The translations under genes were made by a program, and so were the position numbers. Source: Rhodocyclaceae bacterium (GTDB lineage Bacteria; Pseudomonadota; Gammaproteobacteria; Burkholderiales; Rhodocyclaceae). From it: a stretch of 64,000 nt of DNA. Positions 29,055 through 39,927 of the stretch are shown in pieces. Under the pieces are notes generated by a model. The model did no database searches and had not been told where the DNA came from. It worked only from the letters and a program-made list of their open reading frames with translations. Each line of letters starts with the position of its first letter. Position 1 is the stretch's first letter. Location: positions 1 through 64,000 of the forward strand of contig JAKLLG010000005.1 in the NCBI GenBank assembly GCA_023150275.1, in the 5' to 3' direction.

Positions 29055-30473
29055 CTACCGCTCCGCCACCCAGCGCACCAGCGCATCGAGTGGCTTCGAG
29101 CCGTTCTTCATCTGCGCATCGTTGAGGAAGCCGACGACAACCCAGCGCTGCCCGTGCCGGTCCATCACGTAGCCGGCGATGGCGCGCACGCCTTCGATGT
29201 AGCCGGTCTTCAGGTGGGCGCGTCCGGCGGCGGCGCTGTCGCCGAGGCGTTTCTTCAGCGTGCCGTCGCTGCCGGCCACCGGCAGCGAGGCTACCAGTTC
29301 CGGCATCACCGGGCTCTGCCAGGCCGCGAGCAGCAGGCGGCCCAGGCCTGCGGCGCTGATGCGTGCTTCGCGCGAAAGCCCGGCGCCGTTGTCGATGATG
29401 ACGCCGTCGATGCCCTTGTCGCGCAGCCATTCGCCGATGCGCGCGCGTGCCGCTTCCGGGGTGGCCGGGCGTTCGCCGGCAAGTGCCAGAAAAATCTGGC
29501 GCGCCATCACGTTGTTGCTCCACTTGTTCACATCGCGCACGGTCTCGGCCAGTGGCGGTGACTCGTGCGTGGCCAGCACGCGTGCGCTGGCGGGAGTCTC
29601 GCCGTCGCGGACGCGGCCGTTGAGGCTGCCGCCGATCTCCTTCCACAGTGCGCGGAAAAGCTGCCCGACCTGGACCGTGGCCGGCCACGGCGAAACATGC
29701 AGCGCCTTTTCGCCACAGGTGGCCGCGAAACTGCCGGAAAGCGTCAGCAGGTTGCCGTTCATGGTGAGTGCGATCTTCTCGCGCCAGTCGCCGCAGGGGC
29801 CGTCGGCGAGCGTCAGCCGCTGCTCGATGCGCAGTTCGTCGGCCGGCGTGTCGAGGACGGCACTGACGTTTTTTGTCAGCGGATCGGGGATCAGCGTCAC
29901 GCGCAGACTCTTGAAATTGGCGAGCAGGGCGTCGGGGCCGGCGTTGTAGGGGCGCAGCGGTTCGTTGTCGAAGGCCGCCGGATCGTGCGGCGGCAGGCGG
30001 AAATCGCTGCGATCGAGGACCACGTCGCCGCTGATCGTACTTACTCCACGGGCGCGCAGCTGACGCAGGAACAGCCACAGGCGCTCCTGCGTCAGCCCCG
30101 GATCGCCGCTGCCCTTGAGGTAGAGGTTGCCGGCGAGCACGCCATCGCGCGGCGGCGCCTCAGAGAGCGCCTGCGTCTTCCAGGTGTGCGCGGGGCCGAG
30201 CAGTTCCAGCGCGGCGTAAGTGGTCACCAACTTCATCGTCGAGGCGGGATTCATCGCCCGGCTTGCGTTGTGCGCGAGCAGCGGCTGGGCGGCATCCACC
30301 CGCTGCACGAAGAAGGCGGCGTGGGCAGGGGGCAGCTGCGCGTCGCGCAGGCTGGCGGCAATCGGGGCGGGCAGGGGCTGGGCAGCAGGCGTGCCTGAAG
30401 GCGCCGCCTTGGCGACGAGGGGTGGCAGCAGCGCGAGCAGCAGCGCGAGGGTAGTTGGGAATATTTTTTGCAT
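29055..30473 (-). CDS. dacB: D-alanyl-D-alanine carboxypeptidase/endopeptidase (PBP4)
   Basis: A 472-residue class C penicillin-binding protein with a signal peptide (cleavage after VAKA, about residue 23). The three serine-peptidase motifs are present: S78-T-M-K81, SNN (in KWSNNVMARQIF) and KTG (in LKTGYIEGVRA), with the long PBP4 insert between the first two. It trims or cleaves periplasmic peptidoglycan cross-links. The ATG at 30473 opens the signal peptide; the longer open frame upstream is antisense to the PilZ gene and is not used. Confidence 0.93.
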   Translation of the reverse strand: MQKIFPTTLALLLALLPPLVAKAAPSGTPAAQPLPAPIAASLRDAQLPPAHAAFFVQRVDAAQPLLAHNASRAMNPASTMKLVTTYAALELLGPAHTWKTQALSEAPPRDGVLAGNLYLKGSGDPGLTQERLWLFLRQLRARGVSTISGDVVLDRSDFRLPPHDPAAFDNEPLRPYNAGPDALLANFKSLRVTLIPDPLTKNVSAVLDTPADELRIEQRLTLADGPCGDWREKIALTMNGNLLTLSGSFAATCGEKALHVSPWPATVQVGQLFRALWKEIGGSLNGRVRDGETPASARVLATHESPPLAETVRDVNKWSNNVMARQIFLALAGERPATPEAARARIGEWLRDKGIDGVIIDNGAGLSREARISAAGLGRLLLAAWQSPVMPELVASLPVAGSDGTLKKRLGDSAAAGRAHLKTGYIEGVRAIAGYVMDRHGQRWVVVGFLNDAQMKNGSKPLDALVRWVAER

Positions 30474-30572
30474 GGCGGTAATATTGCCGAAATTCACGCC
30501 GGCGCCCAAGTGCGACCGGATGGGTTCAACCTTTCCTGACCGCGATTGCCTGCCCCAATTCGCCCCCTGCCC

Positions 30573-31163
30573 ATGCCGCTCGATACGCCGCAACCCGCCA
30601 GCGAACAGCGCCGCCACCAGCGCATCCGCTTCGATACACCGCTGCCGATGAAGGTGGCCCATCTCGGCGAACGGGCCGATGGCGGGCTGGAAAACCTGTC
30701 GCTCGGCGGCTTGATGTTCCGCAGCAAGCTGCAACTCGTGGTCGGGGAAACGATCGGCTGCGAGTTCAGCGTCTACGGCTCGCCGCTGATCGACATTGCC
30801 GCTACCGTCGCCAGCCGGGTGGGCGATGGGCTCTATGGCGCGCGCTTTCAGGCCGGCCCGGTCAGCCAGTTTCTCGTTGATGATGCGATCAACGATGCCA
30901 TCCTGCGCGGCAAGGCGACAGTGCTCACTATCCACGACCGCGATGGCGGCAAGGTGATGCGCATTGCCGGCGGGCTGACCGCCGCGGTGAAGACCGACTT
31001 CATGCACGGTCTCTCGCGTGTCGGCATCGCCGAAATCGATCTCTCCGAAGTTACCCGCATCGATAACGAGGGCGTCGCCATGTGCGCCCATGCGGTCGCG
31101 CGCTACGGCGTGCGCGCCGAGCGGCGCTCGCCCTGCGTGCTCGCCGCCTGGCAACATCGCTGA
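30573..31163 (+). CDS. PilZ-domain protein with a STAS-like C-terminus
   Basis: A 196-residue protein. The N-terminal PilZ domain (about 10-110) has both c-di-GMP-binding motifs: RRHQR (13-17) and NLSLGG (about 44). The C-terminal part (about 115-185) reads VLTIHDRDGGKVMRIAGGL...IAEIDLSEVTRIDNEGVAMCAHAV, following the strand-helix and D-x-x-G pattern of STAS domains, with Asn where the phosphorylatable Ser/Thr normally sits. It may link c-di-GMP to an anti-sigma-type or transporter partner. ATG at 30573 is preferred to the upstream in-frame start. Confidence 0.75.
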   Translation: MPLDTPQPASEQRRHQRIRFDTPLPMKVAHLGERADGGLENLSLGGLMFRSKLQLVVGETIGCEFSVYGSPLIDIAATVASRVGDGLYGARFQAGPVSQFLVDDAINDAILRGKATVLTIHDRDGGKVMRIAGGLTAAVKTDFMHGLSRVGIAEIDLSEVTRIDNEGVAMCAHAVARYGVRAERRSPCVLAAWQHR

Positions 31164-31180
31164 ACAAGTCCGGGTTTCGA

Positions 31181-31507
31181 ATGCAAGCAGACGAGGCCTC
31201 AGCCGTCGAAGCGCGCGTGCGCGATGCGCTGCGTGAAGTGATCGATCCCGAGGCGGGAATCAACATTGTCGAACTGGGGCTGGTCTATCGTATCGAGGCG
31301 CGCGCCGGTGCCGTCGAAATCGATCTGACGATGACCTCACCCACCTGCCCGATGGGCGAAATGATCGAGGATGAGGCGCGTCAAGCCGTTGCCGGCGTTC
31401 TCCCCAGCGGCATCAATGCCGATCTGCGCATCGTCTGGGAGCCGCCATGGGGCCCGGAGCGCATGAGCGAGCAGGCACGTCGCCACTTCGGCTGGGATGG
31501 TGACTGA
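31181..31507 (+). CDS. DUF59/MIP18-type metal-sulfur cluster assembly factor
   Basis: A 108-residue protein of the DUF59 (PaaD/SufT/MIP18) family. VIDPEAGINIVELGLVYRI is the conserved entry motif, TSPTCPMGEMIEDEA carries the family cysteine, and the end reads VWEPPWGPERMSEQARRHFGW. Such proteins help mature Fe-S proteins. ATG at 31181 is 17 bases after the PilZ stop. Its stop overlaps the start of the next membrane protein by 11 bases. Confidence 0.88.
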   Translation: MQADEASAVEARVRDALREVIDPEAGINIVELGLVYRIEARAGAVEIDLTMTSPTCPMGEMIEDEARQAVAGVLPSGINADLRIVWEPPWGPERMSEQARRHFGWDGD

Positions 31508-32621
31508 GGCGGCCGGCCAGCGCGCCGGCACCGCCAGCCTGCCAATCCGCTGGCGCGTTCCGCTGCTCGTGCTCGGCATGCTGTCGCTGCTGGCCGGCGT
31601 CGGCGCCGGTCTGCTGCGCCTTGGCTGGGCCGTGCCGCTGCCGCGGCTCGAACTCGCCGCGGTGCACGGGCCGCTGATGGTGGCTGCGTTCTTCGGCACG
31701 GTGATCGGGCTCGAACGTGCAGTCGCGCTCGGCCGCGTGTGGGGCTTTCTCGCGCCGGCGGCGTCCGGTCTCGGCGGTATTGCGCTGCTGGCGGGAGCGC
31801 CGGCCGCCATTGCCATGGCGCTCCTGTTCAGCGGCGGCCTGCTGCTGGCGCTGGCAACGGTGCGCGCCGCGCAACGCCAGCCCGCACTGCACACGCAGCT
31901 GCTGGCGCTCGCCGCCGCGCTGCTCGCCACCGCGTCGCTGGCCTGGTGGTGGGGTTCGGTGGCAGCGGCCACGGCTAGCTGGATGGCGTTTCTGGTGCTC
32001 ACCATCGCCGGCGAACGCCTCGAACTCTCGCGCTTCCTGCCGCCGTCACCGATCGCGCGCCGCATTTTCCTGGGCATTGTCGTGCTGCAGCTGGTGGCGC
32101 TTGTCGTGATCCTCTTCGATGCGAGCGTTGGCGAGCGCCTCTTCGGCCTTTCACTCGCGGCGCTCGCCGTCTGGTTGCTGCGCCAGGATGTCGCCCGCCG
32201 CACGGTGCGGCAGGCGGGACTCACCGGCTTCATCGCACGCTGCCTGCTCTCCGGCTACTTCTGGCTGCTCTTCGGCGGCATGCTGCTGCTCGTCGATCCG
32301 CCGCTGCCGTTCGTGCGCGACGCGGCACTGCACGCAGTGTTTGTCGGCTTCGTGCTGGCGATGGTGTTCGGCCACGCGCCGATCATCTTTCCGGCGATCC
32401 TGCGCGTGAAGCTGCCCTATCACGGCAGCTTCCATCTGCCGCTCGTGCTGCTGCATGCCTCGCTGCTGTTGCGCGTGGCAGGCGACCTCGCCGGCCTGCC
32501 GGAATGGCGCGCCTGGGGCGGCGCCGGCAACGCCCTGTGCATCGCCGCGTTCATCCTCACGATGCTGGCTGCCGCGGTGCGTGGGCGTGCGGGGGGCGAA
32601 AGCGCGAGCCCGGACAGATAA
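31497..32621 (+). CDS. polytopic membrane protein, possibly NnrS-like
   Basis: A 374-residue protein with about 10-12 membrane helices. Conserved-looking His residues lie in helices at AVHGPLMVAAFFGTVIGLERA (about 55), AALHAVFVGFVLAMVFGHAP (about 282) and LPYHGSFHLPLVLLHASLLLR (about 305). The His-in-helix pattern recalls NnrS and other haem/copper membrane proteins of NO metabolism, but I cannot assign it firmly. Overlap with the DUF59 gene suggests coupled expression; an Fe-S or metal-centred partner enzyme is plausible but not visible. Confidence 0.6.
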   Translation: MVTEAAGQRAGTASLPIRWRVPLLVLGMLSLLAGVGAGLLRLGWAVPLPRLELAAVHGPLMVAAFFGTVIGLERAVALGRVWGFLAPAASGLGGIALLAGAPAAIAMALLFSGGLLLALATVRAAQRQPALHTQLLALAAALLATASLAWWWGSVAAATASWMAFLVLTIAGERLELSRFLPPSPIARRIFLGIVVLQLVALVVILFDASVGERLFGLSLAALAVWLLRQDVARRTVRQAGLTGFIARCLLSGYFWLLFGGMLLLVDPPLPFVRDAALHAVFVGFVLAMVFGHAPIIFPAILRVKLPYHGSFHLPLVLLHASLLLRVAGDLAGLPEWRAWGGAGNALCIAAFILTMLAAAVRGRAGGESASPDR

Positions 32622-32824
32622 CACCCGCCGCAGAAACGCAAAGGGGGCGCAGAGAAAGATTCTGTGCGTGGCGCTCGTCGGCGGGTGAGGAAGCTTGGGT
32701 CGTTGCAGCTTTGTTTCAGGGGGAAAACCGGTGCTCCAATTTGGCGGCCCAACTCGCTTGACCGGCGCCGGCAAAGCCGAAATACTCGCCTTCCCCGCAT
32801 GCGCCCGCCGCCAACACCTTCTTC

Positions 32825-33913
32825 ATGGACCCACTGACGCACGCCCTGCTCGGCGCCTCCGTTGCCCACGTCGCCCTTTCGCCGCGACTGGGCAGGCGCG
32901 CCTGGCTGATCGGTGCCGGTGCCGGTCTGCTGCCCGACGTCGAGTTCTTCATTCGCAGCGCGGAAGATCCGCTGCTGCAGATCGAGGTGCATCGCCAGTT
33001 CACGCACGCCTTTGCCTTCATCCCGATCGGCGGCGCGCTGGCGGCAGCGCCCTGGCTCATCAAACGCGATGCCCGCCGCGACTGGAAGCCCGTGCTCGCC
33101 GCGGCCACACTGGGCTATGCCACGCACGGCCTGCTCGACGCCTGCACCAATTACGGCACGCAACTCCTCTGGCCCTTCTCCGAGCTGCGCGTCGCCTGGC
33201 ACTGGCTGACGACGATCGGCCCGCTGTTTACGCTGATCCTGCTGCTCGGGCTCGTCTTTGCCGTGCGCGGCAATCGCCGTTGGCCGGCGGCGCTCGGCCT
33301 TGCCGGCATCCTCGCCTACACCGGCCTTGCCGCCTGGCAGCAGGCGCGCGCGCTCGATGCGCAGCACGCGATCGCCGCGGCGCGCGGCCACCCGGTCGAG
33401 CGCGCCAAGATGTTCCCGACCGTCGGCAACGTGCTGCTCTGGCGCTCGGTCTATGAAAGCGGCGGCACGCTCCATAGCGACCGCATCCGCGCCGGCGGCG
33501 AACTGAGCTGGAAGGCCGGCAGCACGGTGGCGCTGGCGCCCGAGTCCGCGCTCACCGACGCCGAACGCGCCAATCCACGCGTCGTCCGCGACTACCGCCG
33601 CTTCGCCTTCTTCTCCGATCACTGGGTCGCCCGCGCGCCGGGCGATCCCACCGTCTATGGCGACGCCCGCTACTCGCTCTCCACCGAGCGCTTCGAGCCG
33701 ATCTGGGGCGTGCGCTTCCATCCCGCGCGGCCGCAACCCACCGAATGGGTCGATTTCACCGCCGGCAACCGCGTGCCGCTCGGCGACCTGTGGGACGAAC
33801 TGCGCGGGCGCGCTGCGGGGTATGGGCCGTTGCCGGGCGGGGCTGTCGTGCCAGCGAATCTGTCGGGTACCGGTGGTGCGAACCCTGGCGATGGCACTGA
33901 CCGCACCTCTTGA
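32825..33913 (+). CDS. membrane-bound metal-dependent hydrolase (YdjM/PF04307-like)
   Basis: A 362-residue membrane protein. MDPLTHALLGASVAHVAL, LLPDVEFFI, HRQFTHAF and ATHGLLDACTNYGTQLLWPF carry the His/Asp metal-ligand pattern of PF04307 proteins. About four helices occupy residues 60-190, and the soluble C-terminal half is unlike most short family members. A second family member is encoded at 42378-43376. The substrate of the family is unknown. Confidence 0.82.
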   Translation: MDPLTHALLGASVAHVALSPRLGRRAWLIGAGAGLLPDVEFFIRSAEDPLLQIEVHRQFTHAFAFIPIGGALAAAPWLIKRDARRDWKPVLAAATLGYATHGLLDACTNYGTQLLWPFSELRVAWHWLTTIGPLFTLILLLGLVFAVRGNRRWPAALGLAGILAYTGLAAWQQARALDAQHAIAAARGHPVERAKMFPTVGNVLLWRSVYESGGTLHSDRIRAGGELSWKAGSTVALAPESALTDAERANPRVVRDYRRFAFFSDHWVARAPGDPTVYGDARYSLSTERFEPIWGVRFHPARPQPTEWVDFTAGNRVPLGDLWDELRGRAAGYGPLPGGAVVPANLSGTGGANPGDGTDRTS

Positions 33914-33922
33914 AGGGCTTGC

Positions 33923-33952
33923 TTGCGCAGTGTCCCAAAATGGGACTATACT
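33923..33952 (+). promoter_or_regulatory. higBA promoter with operator palindrome
   Basis: TTGCGC (33923-33928) and TATACT (33947-33952) form a sigma-70-like promoter with an 18-base spacer. GTCCCA-AAA-TGGGAC (33932-33946) is a perfect 6-bp inverted repeat lying between the two boxes. It is the expected place for autorepression by the HigA antitoxin. The toxin ATG is seven bases downstream of the -10 box, so the leader is very short. Confidence 0.6.
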
Positions 33953-33958
33953 TTGCGC

Positions 33959-34264
33959 ATGCGAATCATTGCCGTCAGCTACTTGCGACCTTTCTGGGAG
34001 GCCAACCCGGGTGCCGAGCAGTCGTTGAAGTCGTGGGTTGATGAAGTGAAAAAGGCAAACCGGAGTCAGCCGGCAGACATCAAAGCGCAGTACCGCAGTG
34101 CCAGCATCCTGAAGAATCGCCGGGTCGTCTTCAACATCAAGGGTAATGACTATCGCCTGGTGGTCTCGGTGGCGTACCGATTCCAGGCCGTCTACGTGAA
34201 ATTCATCGGCACACACGCCGATTATGATCTGATTGATGCTGAAACCGTTGAGATGGAGCACTGA
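33959..34264 (+). CDS. higB: HigB-type mRNA interferase toxin
   Basis: A 101-residue RelE/HigB-superfamily toxin of the HigB_toxin type. It has LRPFWEANPGAEQSLKSWVDEVKKA at the start, the basic centre SILKNRRVVFNIKGNDYRLVV, and the family ending VYVKFIGTHADYDLIDAETV. The toxin gene precedes the antitoxin, as is normal for hig loci. Start ATG at 33959; upstream in-frame starts run through the operator. Confidence 0.9.
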   Translation: MRIIAVSYLRPFWEANPGAEQSLKSWVDEVKKANRSQPADIKAQYRSASILKNRRVVFNIKGNDYRLVVSVAYRFQAVYVKFIGTHADYDLIDAETVEMEH

Positions 34265-34265
34265 T

Positions 34266-34646
34266 ATGGACATCCGCCCAATTCATACCGACGCCGACTA
34301 TCAGGCTGCTTTGCGCGAGGTGTCTGCGTACTTCGAAAACGAACCGGAACCCGGAACCCCCGATGGCGATCGATTCGAGGTGCTGCTGACGCTGGTCGAA
34401 GCCTATGAGGCCAAGCACTTCCCCATGGATCTTCCTGATCCGGTTGAAGCCATCAAGTTCCGAATGGAACAGGCCGGATTGGCGCCAAAGGATTTGGTGC
34501 CGGCGATTGGACGTCTGAACCGCGTCTATGAAATCCTGAATTACAAGCGGCCGCTAACGCTCAACATGATCTGGCGGTTGCACGAGAAGTTCGGAATTCC
34601 CGCCGAGAGCCTGATTCGGCCCTCCAAGCTATCCGCCGCCGCTTGA
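34266..34646 (+). CDS. higA: HigA-type antitoxin
   Basis: A 126-residue antitoxin, one base after the toxin stop. The N-terminal half (MDIRPIHTDADYQAALREV, LVEAYEAKHFP) matches HigA proteins paired with this HigB class. The C-terminal half has a helix-turn-helix (AIKFRMEQAGLAPKDLVPAIGRLNRVYEILNYKRPL). It should neutralise HigB and bind the palindrome upstream. Confidence 0.9.
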   Translation: MDIRPIHTDADYQAALREVSAYFENEPEPGTPDGDRFEVLLTLVEAYEAKHFPMDLPDPVEAIKFRMEQAGLAPKDLVPAIGRLNRVYEILNYKRPLTLNMIWRLHEKFGIPAESLIRPSKLSAAA

Positions 34647-34905
34647 TTCCGCAGGGAGCGTCGCGTCCGTCCTGACCTGTACGGTCTGGATAGGGTGCTT
34701 TCGCGAAACGGACACCGAATGCCGCGCCGCTCATTTCGGGGAGATCAGGTATGTCCGGCACCTCTTTCGGCGCCTGAAATCACTCGTTCCTTGCGATGAG
34801 GTTCCCGATCGCTGCTAGCCCGTTCCTGGCGCAATCCGCGATAATCACGCTTTTTGCGCCGCTAGTTGCTATGGCTATGCGGCACCTTCCCGCAGGAATC
34901 ACGCC

Positions 34906-36537
<1,632 letters not shown>

Positions 36538-36607
36538 CGGGAACTTTCGGTCGCAGGACGGCACTCACCACACGCTTGCTTGTGAAATCGTCCGCGAGAG
36601 GAATGAG

Positions 36608-37627
36608 ATGAATGCCGAACAGATCGATGCGATCCTCACGATCGCGCTCTTTGCAGCCTTCGCCGACGGTGCGAAGGATGAACGCGAGCGCGAGGCGGTG
36701 CGCGGCATCGCCGAATCGCTTGCTGGCGAAGCCGGTGCGCCGGATCTCGCCCGGCGCTATCAGGATGTGCTGCTCAAGCGCGTGACGCTGGGCGAAGTCG
36801 CCGCTCGCGTGCAGGCCGATGAGCATCGTCAGCTGGCCTATGAGATGGCGGTCTGTGTCTGCGATGCCGATGGGCGCCAGAACGATGCCGAGCGCCGCTT
36901 CCTCGCCGAATTGCAGGGGCTGCTCAAGCTGGGTGCCGGCGACGCCGATGCGCTCGCCCAAGACGCGGATGCCTTCGCGGCGCTTGAGGTGGCCCCGGCG
37001 GCCGCCGCCGGGGCGGCAGGCGTGGTGGCAACAGCGGCTACAGCCGAGGGCGTCCCGTCCGCCACAGCCGCAAGCACCGCCGCGTCGTCGGCAGCGGCCG
37101 CCGCACAAGTCGTCGACGCCGACTTCGACCGCACCGTCCTCAACTACGCCATCCTCGCCGGTGCGCTGGAGTTGCTGCCGCAGTCGTGGGCCTCGATGGC
37201 GATCATTCCGCTGCAACTCAAACTCGTCCACCGCGTCGGCGAAATGCACGGCGTATCGCTCGACCAGGGGCACGTGAAGGAGTTTCTCGCTGCCGCCGGC
37301 GTGGGCCTCACTTCGCAGTATCTCGAACAGTTCAGCCGCAAGCTGATCGGCGGCCTGCTCGGCAAGGCGGCGGGCAAGTGGGCCGGCCATGCCGGCCGCG
37401 CGGCGACAGGCATGGCCTTCTCGTTCGCCACCACCTACGCCCTCGGTCAGGTGGCCCGGCGCTATTACGCCGGTGGCCGGCAGATGAGCGGCGATCTGCT
37501 GCGGCAATCATTCCAGGGGCTGCTTGGCCCGGCGAAGGAGATGCAGGCGCGTTACCTGCCGCAGATCGAGCAGACGGCGAGCGGGCTTGATGCGCGGCGC
37601 GTGATGGACATGGTCAGCCGGCTCTGA
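36608..37627 (+). CDS. TerB-like protein with DUF697-like membrane domain
   Basis: A 339-residue protein. The N-terminal helical domain (about 1-115; FAAFADGAKDEREREAVRGIAESL, VCDADGRQNDAERRFLAEL) resembles TerB/DjlA acidic helical repeats. An Ala-rich linker (about 125-170) follows. The C-terminal part (about 175-300; LLPQSWASMAIIPLQLKLVHRVGEMHG, GGLLGKAAGKWAGHAGRAATGMAFSF) is like the DUF697/YcjF membrane-associated domain. Function unknown. Confidence 0.7.
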   Translation: MNAEQIDAILTIALFAAFADGAKDEREREAVRGIAESLAGEAGAPDLARRYQDVLLKRVTLGEVAARVQADEHRQLAYEMAVCVCDADGRQNDAERRFLAELQGLLKLGAGDADALAQDADAFAALEVAPAAAAGAAGVVATAATAEGVPSATAASTAASSAAAAAQVVDADFDRTVLNYAILAGALELLPQSWASMAIIPLQLKLVHRVGEMHGVSLDQGHVKEFLAAAGVGLTSQYLEQFSRKLIGGLLGKAAGKWAGHAGRAATGMAFSFATTYALGQVARRYYAGGRQMSGDLLRQSFQGLLGPAKEMQARYLPQIEQTASGLDARRVMDMVSRL

Positions 37628-37666
37628 GGCCCCGGTGGAGCCGCCCATCGCCGGCCGGCAACGCCT

Positions 37667-39904
37667 TCAGGCGAACTGCGCCTGTGGTCCCTGCGACGCC
37701 GAGCTTTGCGCATCAAGCATCGTCAGCAGCGCATCGCGGCTAACCGGTGGCGAGAAAAGATACCCTTGCATGACGGTGCAGCCATTCGCTTCCAGATAGC
37801 GGCGCTGGGCATCGCTTTCCACCCCCTCGGCGATCAGCTGCAGGCCCAGACCGCGGGCGATCGAGATGATCGCCAGAATCACCGGATAGTGCCCCTGCTC
37901 GCTGCTGATCTCGCGCACGAAGGACTGATCGATCTTCAGGGTATTGATCGGAAAACGGTGCAGGTACGCAAGTGAGGAATAGCCCGTGCCGAAATCGTCG
38001 ATGGCGGTACTGACCCCCAGCGCATGGAGTCGGTGCAATTGCTCGGTGGCGTGCTGCGGGTTCCGGATGCAGATGTTCTCGGTGATCTCGACTTCGAGTC
38101 GGTGAGGCTCGATGCCGTGGCGCTTCAGCGTTTCCTGCAGCTCCGTGCCGAATGATTCCTTCTCCAGGCATTGCGGCGAGACATTGATGGATACGCGAAG
38201 CATGCTGCCGCCATTGCACAGGCGGGAGGAGAGGTCGCGACAAACGGCATCCTGCAGCCATTGGCTGAGTTGCACGATGAAGCCGTTTTCCTCGGCGATG
38301 GCGAGAAAGTCGCCGGGACTCAACAACCCGCGCTGCGGGTGGCGCCAGCGAATCAGTGCTTCGGCGCCGACAATCGCATTGGCGCTGACGTCGATCTGCG
38401 GTTGATAGAACACCTCGAACTCATCCTGCTCGATGGCGTGCCGCAACTCCTTTTCCAGAATGACGCGGTGGTGCACGTCGTCGAGCATCGCATTGGCAAA
38501 GAACAGCACACCATTCTTGCCGCCCCCCTTGACGCGGTACATCGCGATATCGGCGTGGCGAACCAGTTGCTCGCCGCTGGCGCCGTGCTCGGGATAGATC
38601 GCGATGCCGATGCTGGCCGAGATGAACACCTCGTGGCCGTCGAGATCGAAGGCCTCGTGCAGGACAGAAAGGATCTTTTCGGCAACGTGAAGGGCGTCGC
38701 GGCGATCGGCGATGTCGGGCAGTACCAGCGTGAATTCGTCGCCACCGTGCCGCGCCAGCGTGTCGCCCTGGCGCAGGCATTGCTTGAGCCGCAGCGCGAC
38801 CTCGCGCAGCAAGAGGTCGCCTTTCACGTGTCCGAGTGAATCGTTGACGATCTTGAAACGGTCGAGATCAACGAACATCACCGCCAGTTCGCGCTGGTTG
38901 CGTTTGGCCTGCATGATCGCGAGGCCGAGACGATCCTGGAAGAGCGAGCGGTTGGGCAGGTCGGTCAGTACGTCGTGATAGGCCTGATAGGCAATCTGCT
39001 CTTCGGCCCGCTTGCGATCGCTGATGTCGCGGGCCACGCCGTAGGTGCCGAAATACTCCCGTTGGTGCGCCGGCGCATCGGCCAGGTAGATGCCTTCGGA
39101 ATTGAAGGCGATGGTAACCAGCGAGTTGTCGAAATAGCGGGTGCCCTCGCGACTGCACAGGCACTTGAGCCGGAGTTCGACGTTGCGCGAAGCGCGATCG
39201 CCGACGCGGCGCTCGTTGAAGACGTACAGGGCGCGTTCCAGGTCCTCCTCGTAGACGACCTCCGAATAGTGCCTGCCGAGGAGAAGCTCGCGGTCGTAGC
39301 CGAGCAGCGATGTGACCCGGTCGTTCACGAAAGTGAAGCGGCCCTCGTGATCGAGCGTGTAGATCAGGTCGGGCGAGCTGTCGACGAGATAGCGGTAGAG
39401 CTTCTCGGAGGATTCCAGCTGTGCGGAAATGCGCCGGTTCTCGGCCGTCAGTTCCCGTTCCTGAAGGGCATTGGCAATGATCTTGTGCAGTTCCGCCGAG
39501 GCGTACGGCTTGCGCAGGAAGTCGTAGGCGCCTCGCTTGAGAGCGCCGATTGCGGCATCGATCTCGACGTTGCCGCTGAGCACGACGACATGGCAGTCGA
39601 GGTCGTGCGACTTGATGAAATCCATGACCTCGTGGCCACTCAGGCCGGGGAGGCGAAGATCGAGCAGCACGAGGTCGAAATGGAGCCGGGACAACTGCTC
39701 GACAGCATCTTCGCCGCTCGTCACGGCAACCAGCTCGTAGCCCTTCCCGTCGAGAAGGTTGTACAGGCTGCGCAGCAGGCGCGGTTCGTCATCGACCAGC
39801 AGGAAGCGGGTCGCATGCTGTGGCAGATGCCGGATGATCGGCCCGCACAGCGCCTGTTTCAGTGCTGTCGCATCACCGTTCTTGAGCAGGCTTGGAGTGC
39901 TCAT
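37667..39904 (-). CDS. response regulator-PAS-GGDEF-EAL protein
   Basis: A 745-residue c-di-GMP protein. The receiver domain (about 25-145) has the phospho-acceptor Asp in LLDLRLPG. A PAS/PAC domain (about 165-295) follows, then a GGDEF domain with intact HGGDEF, and an EAL domain beginning QPQIDVSANAIVGAEALIRWRHP with the catalytic EAL motif intact. Both synthesis and breakdown of c-di-GMP are possible; which dominates cannot be read. The start at 39904 is 23 bases after the HDOD-kinase stop, so that kinase is the obvious phosphodonor. Confidence 0.9.
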   Translation of the reverse strand: MSTPSLLKNGDATALKQALCGPIIRHLPQHATRFLLVDDEPRLLRSLYNLLDGKGYELVAVTSGEDAVEQLSRLHFDLVLLDLRLPGLSGHEVMDFIKSHDLDCHVVVLSGNVEIDAAIGALKRGAYDFLRKPYASAELHKIIANALQERELTAENRRISAQLESSEKLYRYLVDSSPDLIYTLDHEGRFTFVNDRVTSLLGYDRELLLGRHYSEVVYEEDLERALYVFNERRVGDRASRNVELRLKCLCSREGTRYFDNSLVTIAFNSEGIYLADAPAHQREYFGTYGVARDISDRKRAEEQIAYQAYHDVLTDLPNRSLFQDRLGLAIMQAKRNQRELAVMFVDLDRFKIVNDSLGHVKGDLLLREVALRLKQCLRQGDTLARHGGDEFTLVLPDIADRRDALHVAEKILSVLHEAFDLDGHEVFISASIGIAIYPEHGASGEQLVRHADIAMYRVKGGGKNGVLFFANAMLDDVHHRVILEKELRHAIEQDEFEVFYQPQIDVSANAIVGAEALIRWRHPQRGLLSPGDFLAIAEENGFIVQLSQWLQDAVCRDLSSRLCNGGSMLRVSINVSPQCLEKESFGTELQETLKRHGIEPHRLEVEITENICIRNPQHATEQLHRLHALGVSTAIDDFGTGYSSLAYLHRFPINTLKIDQSFVREISSEQGHYPVILAIISIARGLGLQLIAEGVESDAQRRYLEANGCTVMQGYLFSPPVSRDALLTMLDAQSSASQGPQAQFA

Positions 39905-39927
39905 CGAGGAATCCGTCGTCCCATCGC

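Noticed and set aside
32622..32824. Possible repeat or RNA in the gap before the first PF04307 gene
   Set aside because: Purine-rich text such as AAACGCAAAGGGGGCGCAG was noticed, but no second copy, fold or promoter could be supported.
34647..34905. Possible small gene between higA and gpmI
   Set aside because: Short frames lack ribosome sites and similarity; only a possible -10 (GATAAT) for gpmI was seen.
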